From NCBI GenBank assembly GCA_020721745.1, contig DYMC01000040.1, forward strand, positions 1 through 15,154: a DNA stretch of 15,154 bases, read 5' to 3'. The first letter of the stretch is position 1. Every line of letters begins with the position of its first letter. This DNA comes from Lentisphaera sp. Lineage in GTDB: Bacteria > Verrucomicrobiota > Lentisphaeria > Victivallales > GWF2-50-93. A program made the position numbers and the translations under genes. A model generated the notes under the pieces. It made no database searches, was not told where the DNA came from, and saw only the letters and a list, made by a program, of their open reading frames with translations. Below, piece by piece: positions 13,270 to 15,154 of this stretch.

Positions 13270-14997
13270 TCATTCCTTGGATTCTATCTCTTTCTTCATC
13301 TTCGCCATCAGCGCGTCGGGCGCGATCTGGCCTATTTCCCCTTCCTTGCGGGTGCGGACGGACAATGTGCCGGACTCGACTTCCTTGTCCCCGAGGACGG
13401 CGATGTATGGAATTCTGGCGTTTCTAGCGTCGCGTATTTTGGCGCCGAGTTTTTCGGAGCGGAGGTCGCATTCGGCGATCAGGCCTTCGGAGCGGAGTCT
13501 TTCCATCGTCCCAATGGCCTGCTGGTGCAGCTTCTCGGTTATCGGCAGTATCCTTATCTGTTCCGGCGCGAGCCAGAGCGGGAACGATCCAGCGTAGTGC
13601 TCCACAAGTATTCCGAAGAACCTTTCGAGGGAGCCGAACAGCGCCCTGTGCACCATGTAGGGACGATGCTTCTGGCCGTCCGCGCCGATGAAGCTCATGT
13701 CGAAGCGCTCCGGCAGGTTGAAGTCGAACTGTATCGTGCTCATCTGCCATTCCCTTCCAAGCGCATCGAGGACCTTGAGGTCTATCTTCGGACCATAGAA
13801 CGCACCGCCCCCCTCGTCGCTGTGGCACTCGATGCCGACGCTTGCGACCGCTTTTTTGAGGGATTCGGTCGCCTGGCTCCATCTCGATTCCTCGCCGACG
13901 GAGTCCTTCGGTTTTGTCGCTATGTAGGCTTTGATCTCCTTGAACTGGAATATTCTCCATATGTCTAGGCTGAAGCGGAGCACCTTCTCTATTTCGCCCT
14001 CGATCTGATCCGGAGTGCAGAATATGTGAGCGTCGTCCTGCGTGAACCCCCGTACGCGGAGCAGGCCGTGGAGCACCCCGCCCTTCTCGTAGCGGTAGAC
14101 GGTCCCGAGCTCGGCCCAGCGCAGGGGCAGATCCCTGTATGAGCGTATGTCCGACTTGTAGACCTGTATATGGAACGGACAGTTCATGGGTTTTATGAAA
14201 TACTGGTTCTCGTCTATCTTCATCGGCGCATACATGGCGGACCTGTAGAAGTCGAGGTGCCCGCTGGTCTGCCAGAGGTTGGAGAGGCCGATGTGTGGAG
14301 TGTATATGAGCTCGTATCCGTTCCTGTAGTGCCTCTCCCGCCAGAAGGTCTCTATGGTGTTGCGGATGCGCGCGCCCTTCGGATGCCAGATTATCAGCCC
14401 GGGCCCGACCGATTCGGAGACGCTGAAGAGGCCAAGCTCCTTCCCGAGCTTCCTGTGGTCCCGCTTCTTCGCCTCCTCGATGAGCCTGAGATGCGCGTCG
14501 AGCGCCTTCTTGTCGTGGAAGCAGACCCCGTATATCCGCTGGAGCATCGGATTCTCGTCCTTGCCACGGTAGTATGAGCCGGCGATGGAAAGCAGCTTGA
14601 AGACACCTATCTGGCCCGTGTGCCCGACGTGCGGCCCCCTGCAGAGATCGCTGAACCCGGCGCATTCGTAGAAGCTTATCTCCTCGCCGTCCGGCACGTC
14701 GGCCAGACGCTCGACTTTGTATTTTTGTCCGTCGGCTTCAAGAAGCCTCCTGGCTTCGTCGCGCGACAGGACTTTTCTCTCGAACGGGCTTTTCTCTATC
14801 ACTATCCTGCGCATTTCGTCCTCGATGCGCCCGAGATCCTCCGGGACGAGGCGGTGCTCCATGTCGAAATCGTAGTAGAAGCCGTTGTCCACGGACGGGC
14901 CTATGTCGAAGAGGACTCCCGGGAAGAGTCTTTTCACTGCTGCGGCCATGACATGGGCGGCGCTGTGCCTGATTGTTTCGAGTGGGAATTGGCTCAT
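13270..14997 (-). CDS. thrS: Threonyl-tRNA synthetase lacking the TGS domain
   Basis: Charges tRNA-Thr and clears mischarged Ser-tRNA-Thr. The 575-residue protein begins directly with the editing domain: RHSAAHVMA (His11, His15) and CRGPHVGHTG (Cys119, His123). The class II catalytic core follows with the zinc ligands Cys273 (MNCPFH), His324 (DDAHIF) and His450 (HRALFGS), motif 2 VYRYEKGGVLHGLLRVRGF (about 300-318) and motif 3 around GSLERFFGILVEH. The C-terminal part (about 480-575) is the anticodon-binding domain. E. coli ThrRS is 642 residues; the missing part matches the roughly 60-residue TGS domain. The ATG at 14997 has no visible Shine-Dalgarno sequence, and the only longer start is TTG at 15081, which adds sequence unlike TGS. 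It is the first gene of the cluster, about 100 nt after its promoter. Confidence 0.97.
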   Translation of the reverse strand: MSQFPLETIRHSAAHVMAAAVKRLFPGVLFDIGPSVDNGFYYDFDMEHRLVPEDLGRIEDEMRRIVIEKSPFERKVLSRDEARRLLEADGQKYKVERLADVPDGEEISFYECAGFSDLCRGPHVGHTGQIGVFKLLSIAGSYYRGKDENPMLQRIYGVCFHDKKALDAHLRLIEEAKKRDHRKLGKELGLFSVSESVGPGLIIWHPKGARIRNTIETFWRERHYRNGYELIYTPHIGLSNLWQTSGHLDFYRSAMYAPMKIDENQYFIKPMNCPFHIQVYKSDIRSYRDLPLRWAELGTVYRYEKGGVLHGLLRVRGFTQDDAHIFCTPDQIEGEIEKVLRFSLDIWRIFQFKEIKAYIATKPKDSVGEESRWSQATESLKKAVASVGIECHSDEGGGAFYGPKIDLKVLDALGREWQMSTIQFDFNLPERFDMSFIGADGQKHRPYMVHRALFGSLERFFGILVEHYAGSFPLWLAPEQIRILPITEKLHQQAIGTMERLRSEGLIAECDLRSEKLGAKIRDARNARIPYIAVLGDKEVESGTLSVRTRKEGEIGQIAPDALMAKMKKEIESKE

Positions 14998-15103
14998 GAG
15001 ATGAGTGTAGGAAAGACGCCCCGCGGAAGCGGAATGGCCATATGCTTGATTTTGAAAGCGACTTCCATGCGGAAAAACCAACGGCTTAATTCAAAAAGCG
15101 CCT

Positions 15104-15131
15104 AGTATACATCGTGCGGGCAATAAGTCAA
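15104..15131 (-). promoter_or_regulatory. Sigma70-type promoter for the thrS cluster
   Basis: On the minus strand TTGACT (15126-15131) and TATACT (15104-15109) are 16 bp apart; each matches consensus at 5 of 6 positions. Transcription would start near 15097, giving a thrS leader of about 100 nt. Confidence 0.65.
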
Positions 15132-15154
15132 ACCCTCCGGAGCAGAATATTGAA

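Noticed and set aside
14998..15081. thrS extended to TTG at 15081
   Set aside because: The extra 28 residues are too short and unlike a TGS domain, and they run close to the promoter with no ribosome site.

Overview
The window is a GC-rich chromosomal segment from a diderm (Gram-negative-type) bacterium. It holds fifteen protein genes, no rRNA or tRNA gene, and no insertion sequence, prophage or CRISPR array. The diderm call rests on an ExbB/ExbD proton channel pair with a TonB-like partner and an exported TPR protein. An animal/plant-type UDP-glucose dehydrogenase, small zinc-ribbon proteins and several start codons with no visible Shine-Dalgarno sequence would suit the PVC superphylum, for example Lentisphaerota. 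That placement is a guess, not something the sequence proves.

Left part (1-3024, minus strand): a UDP-glucose 6-dehydrogenase gene (ugd) and a CCA-adding/poly(A) polymerase family gene (cca). Only 29 bp separate the cca start from the next gene, which points the other way.

Middle part (2984-9593, plus strand): a sigma70-type promoter inside the 5' end of cca probably drives a compact run of six genes: a large exported TPR protein, ExbB, ExbD, a TonB-like protein, a 78-residue membrane-anchored zinc-ribbon protein, and GMP synthase (guaA). Genes 2 to 4 overlap or nearly touch, so the TPR protein probably works with an energised ExbB-ExbD-TonB machine in the cell envelope. A 99-residue zinc-ribbon protein follows guaA with its own candidate promoter.

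Right part (9695-15131, minus strand): a translation cluster transcribed right to left, thrS-infC-rpmI-rplT-pheS-ksgA, with a strong candidate promoter at the right edge. The order thrS-infC-rpmI-rplT-pheS is the classic bacterial one, but pheT is missing after pheS and ksgA takes its place. ThrRS lacks its N-terminal TGS domain. IF3 appears to start at ATA behind a perfect Shine-Dalgarno sequence, in keeping with the rare start codons known for infC.

The least expected material is between genes. Two copies of a perfect palindrome share outer arms but have different, still fully paired, inner stems; each lies 14-24 nt past a stop codon. The pheS-ksgA gap holds a 93-bp nested palindrome: a 15-bp outer inverted repeat encloses two head-to-head hairpin units with compensatory base changes. 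The pheS leader carries six copies of a 7-bp tandem repeat. These look like multicopy intergenic repeat families of this genome. No wholly new protein system can be proven from the sequence; the TPR-ExbB-ExbD-TonB-zinc-ribbon cassette and the repeat elements are the best candidates for follow-up.
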